Notes: a model not told the origin generated them from the letters alone. A stretch of DNA of 64,000 bases from Phaeacidiphilus oryzae TH49 (GCF_000744815.1 NZ_JQMQ01000005.1:6033801-6097800), one strand, 5' to 3'; positions 14,668-24,584 are shown, counted from the stretch's first letter. Numbers and translations are program-made.

Positions 14668-16356
14668 GTGGCAGTCACCCCTTCACCCGACTCCCCGTCC
14701 GCGGACGCCTGGTGGCGTACCGCCGCGATCTACCAGGTGTATGTCCGCAGCTTCGCCGACGCCAACGGGGACGGCGTCGGCGACCTCGCCGGCGTCCGCG
14801 CCCGCCTTCCGTACCTCGCCGAACTCGGCGTGGACGCCCTCTGGTACACCCCGTGGTACCGGTCGCCGTTCGCCGACGGCGGCTACGACGTGGCCGACTA
14901 CCGGGAGATCGACCCGGCGCTCGGCACCCTCGCCGAGGCCGAGAAGCTCATCGCCGAGGCCGCCGACCTGGGCCTGCGGACCATCGTCGATATCGTCCCC
15001 AACCACGTCTCCAGCGCCCACCGCTGGTTCCGGGCGGCGCTGGCCGCAGGACCCGGCTCGCCCGAGCGGACGCGTTTCTTCTTCCGCCCCGGGCGCGGCG
15101 AGGAGGGCGAACTCCCGCCCAACGACTGGCAGTCCCAGTTCGGCGGCCCGGCCTGGACGCCGACCGGGGACGGCGAGTGGTACCTCCACCGCTTCGCCCC
15201 CGAGCAGCCCGACCTGGACTGGACCCACCCGGACGTCCGCCGCGAGCACGAGGAGGTGCTGCGGTTCTGGTTCGACCGGGGCGCGGCCGGCGTGCGGATC
15301 GACTCGGCGGCCGAGGTGGTCAAGGACCCCGGCCTCCCGGACCTGGCGGGCCGTACCGCCTTCCCGCCCGGCGGCCATCCGTACATCGACCGGGACGGAC
15401 TCCACGAGCTCTACCGCGGATGGCGTGTCATCGCCGACTCCTACCACCCCGAACCCCGGGCGCTGATCGGCGAGCTGTGGCTGCCGGACGCCGACCGCTT
15501 CGCCCACTACCTGCGCCCCGACGAGCTCCACACCGCCTTCAACTTCGACTTCCTCACCTGCCCCTGGGACCCGGACCGGCTGCGCGAGGTGATCGGCGGC
15601 ACCCTGGAGCGGCACGCCCCCGTCGGCGCCCCGCCGACCTGGGTGCTCTCCAACCACGACGTCACCCGGCACGTCACCCGCTACGGCCGCTCCGGCGACA
15701 CCGGCTTCTCCTTCGAGGCCAAGACCCGCCCGGTGCCCGCCACCGACCTCGTCCTCGGCACCCGCCGGGCCCGGGCCGCCGCGCTGCTGGCCCTCGCCCT
15801 GCCCGGGGCGGTCTACCTCTACCAGGGCGAGGAGCTGGGCCTCCCCGAGGTGGAGGACCCGGAGCTGCTGCCGGACTCGGCCCGCCAGGATCCGATGTTC
15901 CACCGCTCCAACGGCTCCGACCCGGGCCGGGACGGCTGCCGCATCCCCCTGCCGTGGAGCGGCGACCGGCCGCCCTACGGCTTCTCCCCGCCGGAGTCCG
16001 CCGCCCCCGCCTGGCTGCCGCAGCCCCCCGGCTGGGGCGGCCACTCGGCCGAGGCGCAGTCCGCGGACGGGTCCTCGATGCTCAACCTCTACCGTGCGGC
16101 CCTGCGGCTGCGCCGCGACCGACCGGCCCTGCGCGGCGAGGAGTTCGCCTGGCTGCCGGAGCAGCCGCCCGGCGTGCTGGCCTTCACCCGGGGCCGGGCC
16201 CGCGCCTTCGCCTGCGTCGTCAACCTCTCCTCGCGGCCGGTCCCGCTGCCGGCGGACGGTACGCTCCTGCTCAGCAGCGAGCCGCTGCCCCCGGGAGAAC
16301 TCCTCCCGGACACAGCGGCCTGGTTGGCGCTGCCGCCGGTCCCGACCGCGGACTGA
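14668..16356 (+). CDS. GH13 alpha-glucosidase / oligo-glucosidase
   Basis: A 562-residue cytoplasmic alpha-amylase-family enzyme without signal peptide. The four conserved regions are readable: VDIVPNHVS, GVRIDSAAEV (nucleophile D212), LIGELWLP (acid/base E269) and LSNHDVTRH (D331). The N-terminus (WWRTAAIYQVYVRSFADANG) and QSQFGGPAW segment are those of the oligo-1,6-glucosidase/alpha-glucosidase/trehalose-6-phosphate hydrolase group. GTG start with AAGGAG upstream. As last gene of the importer operon it would split the imported oligosaccharides to glucose. Exact linkage preference cannot be read from sequence. Confidence 0.92.
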   Translation: MAVTPSPDSPSADAWWRTAAIYQVYVRSFADANGDGVGDLAGVRARLPYLAELGVDALWYTPWYRSPFADGGYDVADYREIDPALGTLAEAEKLIAEAADLGLRTIVDIVPNHVSSAHRWFRAALAAGPGSPERTRFFFRPGRGEEGELPPNDWQSQFGGPAWTPTGDGEWYLHRFAPEQPDLDWTHPDVRREHEEVLRFWFDRGAAGVRIDSAAEVVKDPGLPDLAGRTAFPPGGHPYIDRDGLHELYRGWRVIADSYHPEPRALIGELWLPDADRFAHYLRPDELHTAFNFDFLTCPWDPDRLREVIGGTLERHAPVGAPPTWVLSNHDVTRHVTRYGRSGDTGFSFEAKTRPVPATDLVLGTRRARAAALLALALPGAVYLYQGEELGLPEVEDPELLPDSARQDPMFHRSNGSDPGRDGCRIPLPWSGDRPPYGFSPPESAAPAWLPQPPGWGGHSAEAQSADGSSMLNLYRAALRLRRDRPALRGEEFAWLPEQPPGVLAFTRGRARAFACVVNLSSRPVPLPADGTLLLSSEPLPPGELLPDTAAWLALPPVPTAD

Positions 16357-16363
16357 TCGGCCG

Positions 16364-17149
16364 TCAGACCGCTTTCAGGCCATGCCCGCTGAAGATCCCG
16401 CGCACCCGGGCCACCTCCTCCGGAGTCGGCGAGGGGGTGGCCGCGAGCGGGAACGGCCTCCCCAGCGCCTCCCACTTGGCCTGGCCGAGCTTGTGGAAGG
16501 GGAGGACGTCCACCCGGCTGACGTTGCCCAGCGAGGCGGCGAAACCGGCCACCCCGTCCACGTTGGCCGTGCCGTCCGTCAGCCCCGGCACCAGCACGAA
16601 CCGGACCCAGACCTCCTTGCCGAGATCGGCCAGCCGGCGGGCGAAGGCCAGCGTCGGATCGAGCTGACACCCCGTCAACCTCCGGTACAGCGCCCGGTCC
16701 CAGGACTTGATGTCCAGCAGCACCAGGTCGACGTCGCGCAGCAGCGCGTCGGTGGCCCGGGCGCCCAGGAAACCGGAGGTGTCCAGGGCGGTGTGGTAGC
16801 CGAGCTCGTGCTTGAAGCGGTGGAACAGCTCGCCGCTGAAGACCGGCTGCAGCAGCGGCTCACCGCCGCTGACCGTGGCCCCGCCGCCGGCCGCCCGGAT
16901 GAACCGCCGGTACCCGGCCGCCTCCGCGACCAGCCGGTCGGCGGTCATCCGGCGCCCGTTGCGCATCCGCAGGGTGTCCGGGTTCTGGCAGTACAGGCAC
17001 TCCAGCGGGCAGCCGGCCAGGAAGACGGTGAACCGGGTGCCGGGCCCGTCCACCCCCGTGGACAGGTCCCAGGAGTGGACCGACCCGGTCACCGGAGGCC
17101 GGGTCGCGGCGGCGGGCGTCGCCCCCCGCCCCTCCAGCACTGCGGTCAT
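16364..17149 (-). CDS. pflA: Pyruvate formate-lyase activating enzyme
   Basis: Radical SAM enzyme of 261 residues that installs the glycyl radical on pyruvate formate-lyase. The [4Fe-4S] cysteines are C47, C51 and C54 (CPLECLYC, CxxxCxxC), and later motifs such as VSGGEPLLQP and LDTSGFLG fit the single-domain PflA group without an inserted ferredoxin module. Its ATG overlaps the stop of the lyase gene by 4 bases, so the two are cotranslated. The 3' end lies 7 bp from the end of the converging GH13 gene. Confidence 0.93.
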   Translation of the reverse strand: MTAVLEGRGATPAAATRPPVTGSVHSWDLSTGVDGPGTRFTVFLAGCPLECLYCQNPDTLRMRNGRRMTADRLVAEAAGYRRFIRAAGGGATVSGGEPLLQPVFSGELFHRFKHELGYHTALDTSGFLGARATDALLRDVDLVLLDIKSWDRALYRRLTGCQLDPTLAFARRLADLGKEVWVRFVLVPGLTDGTANVDGVAGFAASLGNVSRVDVLPFHKLGQAKWEALGRPFPLAATPSPTPEEVARVRGIFSGHGLKAV

Positions 17150-19413
17150 CAGAGTGCCCCGTGGAAGGTGCGGTTGACGACGTCCAACTGCTGCTCGCGG
17201 GTCAGCCGGACGAAGTTGACGGCGTAACCGGAGACCCGGATGGTGAGCTGCGGGTAGTTCTCCGGGTGCACCATGGCGTCCTCCAGCGTCGCCCTGTCCA
17301 GCACGTTGACGTTCATGTGGAAGCCGCCGCTCGCCATATAGCCGTCCAGCACCCCGCGGAGGTTGGCCACCCGGTCCTCGGGGCTGCGCCCGAGGGCGTC
17401 CGGGGTGATGGTGTTGGTCAGCGAGATGCCGTCCTCGGCGTCGTCGTACGGCAGTTTGGCGACGGACATCGCGGAGGCGACGTAGCCGTGGAGGTCGCGG
17501 CCGTTCATCGGGTTGGCGCCGGGCGCGAACGGCCCGCCGGCCCGCCGGCCGTCGGGGGTGTTCCCGGTCTTCCTCCCGTACACCACGTTCGAGGTGATGG
17601 TCAGCACCGACTGGGTGTGCCTGGCGTCCCGGTACGTGGGGTGGCGGCGGACCTTCTCCATGAAGTCGTGGACGAGCCGTTCGGCGATGGCGTCCGCGCG
17701 GTCGTCGTTGTTGCCGAAGGCCGGGTACTCCCCGTCGATCTCGTAGTCGACCGCCAGCCCGGTCTCGTCCCTGATCACCCGCACCCTGGCGTACCTGATC
17801 GCGGAGAGCGAGTCGACGGCCACCGAGAGGCCGGCGATCCCGCAGGCCATCGTGCGCAGGACCGTCTCGTCGTGCAGCGCCATCTCAAGGCGCTCGTAGG
17901 CGTACCTGTCGTGCATGTAGTGGATGACGTTCAGCGCGTGGACGTACGTCCTGGCCAGCCAGTCCAGCATGGCGTCGTACTTCGCGGCCACCGTCGCGTA
18001 GTCCAGGTACTCGCCGGCGACCGGCTCGAAGCCCTCGACGACCAGCTTGCCGGTCTTCTCGTCCCGGCCTCCGTTGATCGCGTACAGCAGCGCCTTGGCG
18101 ACGTTCACCCGTGCGCCGAAGAACTGCATCTGCCGCCCGACCGCCATCGCCGAGACGCAGCAGGCGATCGCGGTGTCGTCGCCGTACTTGGGCCGGGTCA
18201 GCTCGTCGTTCTCGAACTGGATGGCCGAGGTCTCGATGGCGGTCCGCGCCGCGAAGTCCTTGAAGCCGCGGGGGAGCCGGGGCGACCAGAGGACGGTGAG
18301 GTTCGGCTCCGGCGCCGGGCCGAGGTTGTGGAGGGTCCGCAGGGCGCGGAAGGCCGTGCGGGTGACCAGCGGCCGGCCGTCCCCGCCCATCCCGGCGAGG
18401 GTCCAGGTGACCCAGGTGGGGTCGCCGCTGTACAGCTCGTTGTACTCGGGGGTGCGGAGGAAGCGGACGACGCGCAGCTTGACGACGAAGTCGTCGATGA
18501 ACTCCTGGGCCTGACTCTCCGTCAGTCGGCCGTCCTCGATGTCCCGTTGGAGGTAGACGTCGAGGAAGGCGTCGATCCGGCCGATCGACATCGCCGCGCC
18601 GTTCTGCTCCTTCACCGCGGCCAGGTAGCCGAAGTAAAGCCACTGCACGGCCTCCCGCCCGGTGGCCGCCGGCCGGCCGATGTCGTAGCCGTAGGACAGC
18701 GCCATCCGCTTGAGCTCGCCCAGCGCCCTGATCTGCTCCGCGAGCTCCTCCCGGTCGCGGATCACGTGCTCGCTCGGCCATTCGGCGTTCAGCCGCGCCC
18801 TGGCCTCCTCCTTGGCCTCGATCAGCCGGTCGACGCCGTAGAGGGCGACGCGGCGGTAGTCGCCGATGATCCGGCCGCGGCCGTAGGCGTCCGGCAGGCC
18901 GGTGATGATCCCGGAGGAGCGGCAGGCCCGGATCTCCGGGGTGTACGCGTCGAAGACGCCGTCGTTGTGGGTCTTCCGGAGGTGGGTGTAGACCTCCTTC
19001 AGCCACGGGTCGGGCTCGTAGCCGTACGCGCGCAGCGCGCTCTCGACCATCCGCCAGCCGCCGTTCGGCATGACCGCCCGCTTCAGCGGGGCGTCGGTCT
19101 GCAGTCCGACGATGAGGTCCTTGCGGTGGTCGATGTAGCCGGGGCGGAACGCGTCGATCCGGGAGGGGGTGCGGACGTCGACGTCGTAGACGCCGCGGGC
19201 GGTCTCCTCGGGGAAGAGCGAGGCGACCTGGGCCCACACCTCGCGGGTGCGTGCGGTCGGCTCCGCGAGGAAGGAGCCGTCGCCCTCGTACGGGGTGTAG
19301 TTCTGCTGGACGAAGTCCCGCACGTCGACGGCGTCCCGCCACCGCCCGCCCTTGAACCCCTCCCAGGGGTTCACTCGTTGCTGCGCCTGCGTCCGCTGAG
19401 GGGCCACGGTCAT
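17149..19413 (-). CDS. pflB: Formate C-acetyltransferase (pyruvate formate-lyase)
   Basis: Glycyl radical enzyme converting pyruvate and CoA to acetyl-CoA and formate; 754 residues against 760 in E. coli. The catalytic adjacent cysteines are in [14 protein letters not shown], and the radical glycine (about G729) is in RVSGYAVNF near the C-terminus. The N-terminus [12 protein letters not shown] fits PflB. The ATG at 19413 is chosen for its GGAAGGTGCGGAG ribosome-binding site; an upstream ATG at 19452 is less likely. Coupled to pflA. The enzyme is oxygen-sensitive and unusual for an aerobic actinomycete, implying fermentation or microaerobic survival. No formate dehydrogenase or formate channel lies in the window. 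Confidence 0.95.
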   Translation of the reverse strand: MTVAPQRTQAQQRVNPWEGFKGGRWRDAVDVRDFVQQNYTPYEGDGSFLAEPTARTREVWAQVASLFPEETARGVYDVDVRTPSRIDAFRPGYIDHRKDLIVGLQTDAPLKRAVMPNGGWRMVESALRAYGYEPDPWLKEVYTHLRKTHNDGVFDAYTPEIRACRSSGIITGLPDAYGRGRIIGDYRRVALYGVDRLIEAKEEARARLNAEWPSEHVIRDREELAEQIRALGELKRMALSYGYDIGRPAATGREAVQWLYFGYLAAVKEQNGAAMSIGRIDAFLDVYLQRDIEDGRLTESQAQEFIDDFVVKLRVVRFLRTPEYNELYSGDPTWVTWTLAGMGGDGRPLVTRTAFRALRTLHNLGPAPEPNLTVLWSPRLPRGFKDFAARTAIETSAIQFENDELTRPKYGDDTAIACCVSAMAVGRQMQFFGARVNVAKALLYAINGGRDEKTGKLVVEGFEPVAGEYLDYATVAAKYDAMLDWLARTYVHALNVIHYMHDRYAYERLEMALHDETVLRTMACGIAGLSVAVDSLSAIRYARVRVIRDETGLAVDYEIDGEYPAFGNNDDRADAIAERLVHDFMEKVRRHPTYRDARHTQSVLTITSNVVYGRKTGNTPDGRRAGGPFAPGANPMNGRDLHGYVASAMSVAKLPYDDAEDGISLTNTITPDALGRSPEDRVANLRGVLDGYMASGGFHMNVNVLDRATLEDAMVHPENYPQLTIRVSGYAVNFVRLTREQQLDVVNRTFHGAL

Positions 19414-19530
19414 CTCCGCACCTTCCGCTCCGCTCGATCCCGACGCCTCCATTCCACGCTTTGATCGATCATTTCTCCACGCCCGAACGGCCCCGAGGGA
19501 TGGGGCCGGTGGGCCCCGGCGCGGCCCCGT

Positions 19531-19715
19531 GCGCGGCGCCGCAGGCGCAAGCAGGGGGCGTGGGGAACTGCGCGGCTCGCATGCAACGGCGTCGCAGTCG
19601 GCGACGGAGTTCGGGTTGCCGCCCGTTGGCCGTTGCCGCGTGCGGCGCCGTAGATGCTTGGCCGCGCAGTTCCCCGCGCCCCTTTGGTCGCGCCTGCGGC
19701 GCTCCGCCGGGGGCG
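19531..19715. repeat. Nested palindromic repeat element, copy 1
   Basis: About 185 bp nested inverted repeat. Outer arms carry GCGCCGCAGGCGC and GCGCCTGCGGCGC; the strongest arm is GGCGTGGGGAACTGCGCGGC (19557-19576) paired with its near-complement at 19661-19680. An inner arm involves GCAACGG and CCGTTGC. It lies in the 620-bp gene-free gap between the pyruvate formate-lyase start and the thiolase 3' end. No coding sequence is convincing here. Confidence 0.85.
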
Positions 19716-19739
19716 GGGCCGGTGGGCCTCGGCGGCCCG

Positions 19740-19922
19740 GGCGCTGCGCCGGAGGCGCAAGCAGGGGCGCGGGGAACTGCGCGGCTCGCGTGCGGCGGCG
19801 TCGCAGTCGGCGACGGAGTTCGGGTTGCCGCCCGTTGGCCGTTGCCGGCTGCGGCGTCGTAGTCGCTTGTCCGCGCAGTTCCCCGCGCCCCTCGCTCGCG
19901 CCTGCGGCGCTCCGCTCGGGGC
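19740..19922. repeat. Nested palindromic repeat element, copy 2
   Basis: Second copy, directly following the first in the same orientation. Strong arms are 19764-19784 (GGGGCGCGGGGAACTGCGCG) and 19871-19891. The centre (CGACGGAGTTCGGGTTGCCG) is nearly identical to that of copy 1, so this pair looks like a recent tandem duplication. It ends about 110 bp after the thiolase stop codon; nothing else is recognisable between. Confidence 0.85.
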
Positions 19923-20033
19923 GGAAAAAGTCGCCGCCGAAGCGCGTGAGCGCCCAGCCGGTTGCTGTCCAGGTAACCGGCCGCGCGCCGCGCGCCACGG
20001 CGGCGAGATCGAGAAGGCGGGAGGGGCAGCCGA

Positions 20034-21221
20034 TCAGTCCCGATCGGCGAGGACCGCGGTCCCCTGGCCCACCCCCACGCACATCGTGGCCAGCCCCCGC
20101 CGCTTCCCCTCCCGCGCCATCCGATGCAGCAGCGTGGTGAGGATCCGGGCCCCCGACCCGCCCAGCGGATGCCCCAGCGCGATCGCGCCGCCGGTCGGGT
20201 TGACGATCTCCGGGTCCACCCCCAGCTGGTCCACGCAGGCCAGCGCCTGCGCCGCGAACGCCTCGTTGAACTCGGTGGTGTCCAGCGAGTCGATCGTCCG
20301 CCCGGTCCGCGCCAGCACCCGCTGGGTGGCCGGCACCGGGCCGATGCCCATCACGTCCGGGTGGACGCCCGCCGAAGCGCCGCCCGCGTACCGCGCCAGC
20401 GGTTCGAGCCCGAGGTCGCGCAGCGCCTCCTCGCTCACCAGCAGCACGCCCGCCGCCCCGTCGTTCATCGGCGAGGAGTTGCCGGCGGTGACCAGCCCGT
20501 CCTTCTTGAAGACCGGCTTCAGCGAGGCCAGCTTCTCCAGCGAGGTGTCCGGCCGGATCGTCTCGTCCGCCGCCACCACCTCCCCGTCCGGCCGGGTCAC
20601 CGGCACGATCTCCGCGTCGAACGCCCCGTCCTTCGCCGCCGCCGCGGCGGCCTGGTGGGACCGCAGCGCGAACGCGTCCATCCGCTCGCGGGTGATCCCG
20701 TACCGCGCGGCGACCTCCTCCGCGGTCTCGCCCATGGACAGGACGCCGTGGAGGTCCCTCATCCGCGGGTTGACCAGCCGCCAGCCAAGCCGGGTGTCGT
20801 AGGTGGTCATCTTGCCGGGGAAGGCCTGGTCGGGGCGCTCGATGACGAACGGCGCGCGGCTCATCGACTCGGAGCCGCCGGCCAGCACGATGTCGGCCTC
20901 GCCGGCCGCGATGGCCCGGGCGCCGGTGGTGACCGCCTCCAGGCTGGAGGCGCAGAGCCGGTTGAGGGTGGCGCCGGGGACGGTCTCCGGCAGCCCGGCG
21001 AGAAGCAGCGCCATCCGCGCGACGTTCCGGTTGTCCTCCCCGGCCTGGTTGGCGGCGCCCCAGTAGACGTCGTCCACGCGGGCCGGGTCGAGCTGCGGGA
21101 CGGTGTCCAGCAGCCCGCGGAGGACCGTCGCGGCGAGGTCGTCCGGGCGCACGGAGGAGAGGGCGCCCTTCAGGCGGCCGGTGGGCGTCCGGCGGGCGGC
21201 GGCGAAGTACACGGGTCGCAT
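20034..21221 (-). CDS. Acetyl-CoA acyltransferase (thiolase)
   Basis: A 395-residue thiolase that cleaves or forms 3-ketoacyl-CoA. Active-site residues: acyl-accepting cysteine in [10 protein letters not shown] (about C90), [10 protein letters not shown] histidine near 350 and the second cysteine in MCVGVGQG near the end. Motif NEAFAAQ is also present. Sequence style resembles PcaF/PaaJ-type 3-oxoadipyl-CoA thiolases as well as FadA, and I cannot separate these by eye. It is divergent from a TetR gene with an A/T-rich inverted repeat between, indicating regulated expression, for example in fatty-acid or aromatic breakdown. Confidence 0.9.
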   Translation of the reverse strand: MRPVYFAAARRTPTGRLKGALSSVRPDDLAATVLRGLLDTVPQLDPARVDDVYWGAANQAGEDNRNVARMALLLAGLPETVPGATLNRLCASSLEAVTTGARAIAAGEADIVLAGGSESMSRAPFVIERPDQAFPGKMTTYDTRLGWRLVNPRMRDLHGVLSMGETAEEVAARYGITRERMDAFALRSHQAAAAAAKDGAFDAEIVPVTRPDGEVVAADETIRPDTSLEKLASLKPVFKKDGLVTAGNSSPMNDGAAGVLLVSEEALRDLGLEPLARYAGGASAGVHPDVMGIGPVPATQRVLARTGRTIDSLDTTEFNEAFAAQALACVDQLGVDPEIVNPTGGAIALGHPLGGSGARILTTLLHRMAREGKRRGLATMCVGVGQGTAVLADRD

Positions 21222-21259
21222 GGGTGCGGGCCTCCTCGTCGAGGTTCGGCTGGCTGCCG

Positions 21260-21285
21260 GTTAAACTAGCAGTGCAAGTTTTAAC
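21260..21285. promoter_or_regulatory. TetR operator candidate
   Basis: GTTAAACT (21260-21267) and AGTTTTAAC (21277-21285) form an inverted repeat with one bulged base around a 9-bp centre. It is the only A/T-rich site between the divergent thiolase and TetR genes. Confidence 0.6.
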
Positions 21286-21326
21286 GACTCTAACCCACCC
21301 CCGGCCGGCGACGGAAGGTGACGAGG

Positions 21327-21992
21327 ATGGCCCGCCCCCGCAACCCCCTGCTCAGCCGGGAGCGGATCGTCGCCGCCGCCCTCGCCGTGGTCGACGCCGA
21401 GGGCCTGCCGGCCCTCTCCACCCGCCGCCTCGCGGTCGAGCTGGGGGTCTCCGGCCCGTCCCTCTACAACCACTTCGGCTCGATGGACGAGCTGGTGGAC
21501 GCGCTGGTCGACGAGGTCATCGGCCAGGTCGACCTGTCGATGTTCGCGGCGGACCGCCGGGTGCCCTGGCCGGAGGCCCTCCGCGCCTGGGCGCGCTCGT
21601 ACCGGGCGGCGCTGGTCGGCCACCCCCGGCTGGTGCCGGCGCTCGCGCAGGGCCCGAAGCGGCGTCCGCACTGGCTCCACCAGGCGGACGTGATGTTCGG
21701 GGCGCTGGTCGCGGAGGGCTGGCCGCGCGGCCAGGCGACCCGGATCGGCGCCCTGATGCGCTACTACATCACCGGCTCCGCGCTGGGCTCCTTCGCCCTC
21801 TCCTTCACCGAGGACGGCGAGCCGATCGAGAGCGCGGACTACCCCCACCTCGGCGAGGCCCATCTGCTGACGGACCGTCAGCGCGAGATCGACGAGAGCG
21901 CCTTCGAGCTCGGGCTGGACTCGCTGATCGCCGGCCTGACGGCCCGCTACCGGGAGATCGCCGCCCGCCCGCGGCAGCGCCTGGCAGACTGA
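21327..21992 (+). CDS. TetR family transcriptional regulator
   Basis: About 221 residues. N-terminal helix-turn-helix: [16 protein letters not shown] and [20 protein letters not shown]. The C-terminal domain is helical and of normal length, ending in a Leu/Arg-rich helix. The ATG at 21327 has GGAAGG about 9 bases upstream and is preferred to the GTG at 21318. It likely represses the divergent thiolase gene through the inverted repeat at 21260-21285; inducers of such regulators are often acyl-CoAs, but that is not visible here. Confidence 0.88.
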   Translation: MARPRNPLLSRERIVAAALAVVDAEGLPALSTRRLAVELGVSGPSLYNHFGSMDELVDALVDEVIGQVDLSMFAADRRVPWPEALRAWARSYRAALVGHPRLVPALAQGPKRRPHWLHQADVMFGALVAEGWPRGQATRIGALMRYYITGSALGSFALSFTEDGEPIESADYPHLGEAHLLTDRQREIDESAFELGLDSLIAGLTARYREIAARPRQRLAD

Positions 21993-22200
21993 CCGCCACC
22001 TCGTCCGGTGCGCCCTCGACGGTCAACTCCCCGGACGGGCGGGGCCCCTGAGGCGCCATGAGGTCGATCGCGATCGCACACGCTTCAACAACGATGTGCG
22101 GGATCGTGATGGTCGGAACCCTTGACACCGCCCCCGGGTGTTGGTGCGATTTGCACGCTCGCGTTTGAATGTGTTTTCTTCACTCCCCCGGGGAGGGGTC

Positions 22201-23502
22201 ATGGCGCAACCGATCGGCAGACGCTCGATACTTCGTGGCGCACTTTTCGGAGCCGGCGCCCTTGCCGCCGGACCCGTCCTCGCAGCCTGCTCCAGCGGCG
22301 GCAGCACCAGCAGTGCCGACGTCAGCAAGGCCTCTGGCACCGTCACCTTCGGCTCGAACGCCGCCGTGCCCGAGCCCAAGGGCGCCTACGAGAAGCTGTT
22401 CGCCCAGGCCAAGCAGGCCACCGGCATCAGCGTCAAGCCCAACTGGGTCGACCACAACACCTTCCAGCAGCAGATCAGCAGCTATCTGCAGTCCAACCCG
22501 GACGACGTCTTCAACTGGTTCGCCGGCGAGCGGATGCAGTACTTCGCCGACCAGGGCCTGGTCAGCGACGTCGGCCAGGTCTGGGACAAGATCGGCGGCT
22601 CCTACACGGCGGCGATGAAGGCCCAGTCCAAGGGCAAGGACGGCAAGTACTACCTGGTGCCGTTCGACTACTACCCCTGGGCCGTCTTCTACAGCAAGAG
22701 CCTGTGGAAGCAGAAGGGCTACACCGCTCCCACCACCTGGGCGCAGTACATCGCGCTGGCCAAGAAGATGAAGGCGGACGGGCTGATCCCGATCGCCTTC
22801 ACCGACAAGGACGGCTGGCCCGCGATGGGCACGTTCGACTACCTCAACATGCGGATCAACGGGTTCGACTTCCACATCAACCTGATGCGCAACGGGGACA
22901 AGTGGAACACCCCGCAGGTCAAGCAGGTCTTCGACACCTGGCGCGAACTGCTGCCGTACTACTCGCCCGGGGCGCTCGGCCTCACCTGGCAGGAGGGCGC
23001 GCAGCAGCTCCTCACCCAGAAGGCCGGGATGATGGTCATCGGCCTCGACCAGATCGGCACCATCTTCACCGGCTCCAAGGCCGACGACCTGGGCTTCTTC
23101 GCCTTCCCCGAGATCGACTCGCAGTACGGGCAGGATGCGGTGGAGGCCCCGATCGACGGCTTCCTCGTCTCCAAGTCGCCGAAGAACAAGGCCGGCGCCT
23201 TCAAGCTGCTGGAGTACCTGGGCACCGCCACCGCGCAGCAGTTCTGGCTGGGCTCCAACCCGGCGGACATCGCCACCGCCAACGGCGTGGACACCTCCAA
23301 GTACACCCAGCCGCAGGCCGACGCGGTGAAGCTGATCACCGGGGCCAAGCAGCTGTCGCAGTTCATGGACCGCGACACCCGGCCGGACTTCGCCGACCCG
23401 GTGCTGCTGCCCGCCATCCAGAAGTTCCTGAACAGCCCCGGCGACGCGGCGTCGATCATCAAGAACATCGACGCGCAGGCCAAGACCATCTTCACCGGCT
23501 GA
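22201..23502 (+). CDS. Sugar ABC transporter substrate-binding lipoprotein (Tat-type signal)
   Basis: Family 1 extracellular solute-binding protein, 433 residues. The N-terminus GRRSILRGALFGAGALAAG with paired arginines and the lipobox LAAC suggests a Tat-exported lipoprotein. The receptor body has the usual periplasmic-binding features (ADQGLVSDVGQVWDKIG, PFDYYPWAVFYSKSLWKQKG). ATG at 22201 has GGGGAGGGG immediately upstream. The 208-bp leader holds a TTGACA box at 22122-22127 that could be a -35 element. First gene of a three-gene importer; the cargo is probably an oligosaccharide or polyol, but is not identified. Confidence 0.9.
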   Translation: MAQPIGRRSILRGALFGAGALAAGPVLAACSSGGSTSSADVSKASGTVTFGSNAAVPEPKGAYEKLFAQAKQATGISVKPNWVDHNTFQQQISSYLQSNPDDVFNWFAGERMQYFADQGLVSDVGQVWDKIGGSYTAAMKAQSKGKDGKYYLVPFDYYPWAVFYSKSLWKQKGYTAPTTWAQYIALAKKMKADGLIPIAFTDKDGWPAMGTFDYLNMRINGFDFHINLMRNGDKWNTPQVKQVFDTWRELLPYYSPGALGLTWQEGAQQLLTQKAGMMVIGLDQIGTIFTGSKADDLGFFAFPEIDSQYGQDAVEAPIDGFLVSKSPKNKAGAFKLLEYLGTATAQQFWLGSNPADIATANGVDTSKYTQPQADAVKLITGAKQLSQFMDRDTRPDFADPVLLPAIQKFLNSPGDAASIIKNIDAQAKTIFTG

Positions 23503-23627
23503 CACCGACGCTCCGTCACGTCGGTCCCCGGACGGCCGTCCCGCCGTGGGCTTCGAGCCTGCGGCGGGACGCGCCCGGATCGGCACACAACAGGACAGGC
23601 CAGAACAGTGCACGACACGAGGACGCG

Positions 23628-24584
23628 ATGACTGTGGTCGAGGGGGCGGTCCGCGGCGCCCCGGAACGCGACGAGGGGCGGGGCCGCCGTCGGCGGGTCC
23701 GGCGGCTGACCGGGCGCGACCGGGTGGTGCTGAGCCTGATGGCGGGCATCCCGACAGTGCTCACGGTCGGGCTGGTCTGGTTGCCGGCACTGGCCTCGAT
23801 CGTGCTGTCGTTCTCCAACTGGTCCGGTTTCGGGGACTTCTCCTCGATTCAGTGGATCGGCACCGAGAACTACAAGAACATCTTCACCATCTATCCGGAG
23901 TTCCCGCCGGCCATCGGGCACAACCTGCTGTGGCTCGCGGTGTTCTTCTGCCTGCCGGCCCCGGTCGGGCTCTTTCTGGCGGTGCAGCTGGACAAGCAGA
24001 TCAAGTTCTCCCGGGTCTACCAGTCGATCCTGTTCATGCCGGTGGTGCTCTCCCTGGCGCTGATCGGCTTCATGACCGAGCTGATCTTCAGCCCCACCCA
24101 GGGCCTCCTCAACAACCTGACCGGGCACGCCGACCACCACGTCATCGACTGGATCGGCAACCCGTCGATCAACATCTACGCGGTGCTGGTGATGGCCTGC
24201 TGGCGGCAGACCGGCTATGTGATGATCCTCTTCCTGGCCGGGCTGAAGTCGGTCGACGCCTCCCTGAAGGAGGCCGCCTCGCTGGACGGCGCCAACGGCT
24301 GGCAGGTCTTCCGGCACGTCACCTGGCCGGCGCTGCGGCCGATCAACGTCGTGGTGCTGGTCGTCACCGTGATCGAGTCGCTGCGCGCCTTCGACATCGT
24401 CTACATCATCAACAAGGGCACCAACGGGCTCCAGCTGCTGTCGGTGCTGGTCACCGACAACATCATCGGCGAGGCCAGCCGGATCGGCTTCGGCTCCGCG
24501 CTGGCCACCATCCTGCTGGTGATCTCGCTGATCTTCATCGTGCCGTACCTGATCAGCATGTTCCGAAGGGATCGAGGCGAATGA
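23628..24584 (+). CDS. Sugar ABC transporter permease (MalF-type)
   Basis: A 318-residue membrane protein: a basic cytoplasmic N-terminus (RGRRRRVRRLTGRDR), six hydrophobic segments and EAA loop KEAASLDGANGWQVFRHVTWP. ATG at 23628 is preceded by ACGAGGACGCG. It begins 125 bp after the binding-protein gene and overlaps the next permease by 4 bases. No ATPase gene follows, so a shared ATPase is expected. Confidence 0.93.
   Translation: MTVVEGAVRGAPERDEGRGRRRRVRRLTGRDRVVLSLMAGIPTVLTVGLVWLPALASIVLSFSNWSGFGDFSSIQWIGTENYKNIFTIYPEFPPAIGHNLLWLAVFFCLPAPVGLFLAVQLDKQIKFSRVYQSILFMPVVLSLALIGFMTELIFSPTQGLLNNLTGHADHHVIDWIGNPSINIYAVLVMACWRQTGYVMILFLAGLKSVDASLKEAASLDGANGWQVFRHVTWPALRPINVVVLVVTVIESLRAFDIVYIINKGTNGLQLLSVLVTDNIIGEASRIGFGSALATILLVISLIFIVPYLISMFRRDRGE

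Noticed and set aside
19414-19452. Upstream ATG at 19452 as start of pyruvate formate-lyase
   Set aside because: The extra residues ([12 protein letters not shown]) are not typical for the family, and the ATG at 19413 has the better ribosome-binding site.
17161-19464. A 767-codon plus-strand frame
   Set aside because: It is the exact antisense of pyruvate formate-lyase, rich in Val, Asp and Gly from reversed codons.
19531-19922. CRISPR-like array
   Set aside because: Only two long units occur, each internally palindromic with no unique spacers; this is a hairpin repeat, not a CRISPR.
19414-20033. Several open frames in the gap before the thiolase
   Set aside because: They are translations of the palindromic repeat copies and have Arg/Ala/Pro-rich low-complexity products repeated between copies.
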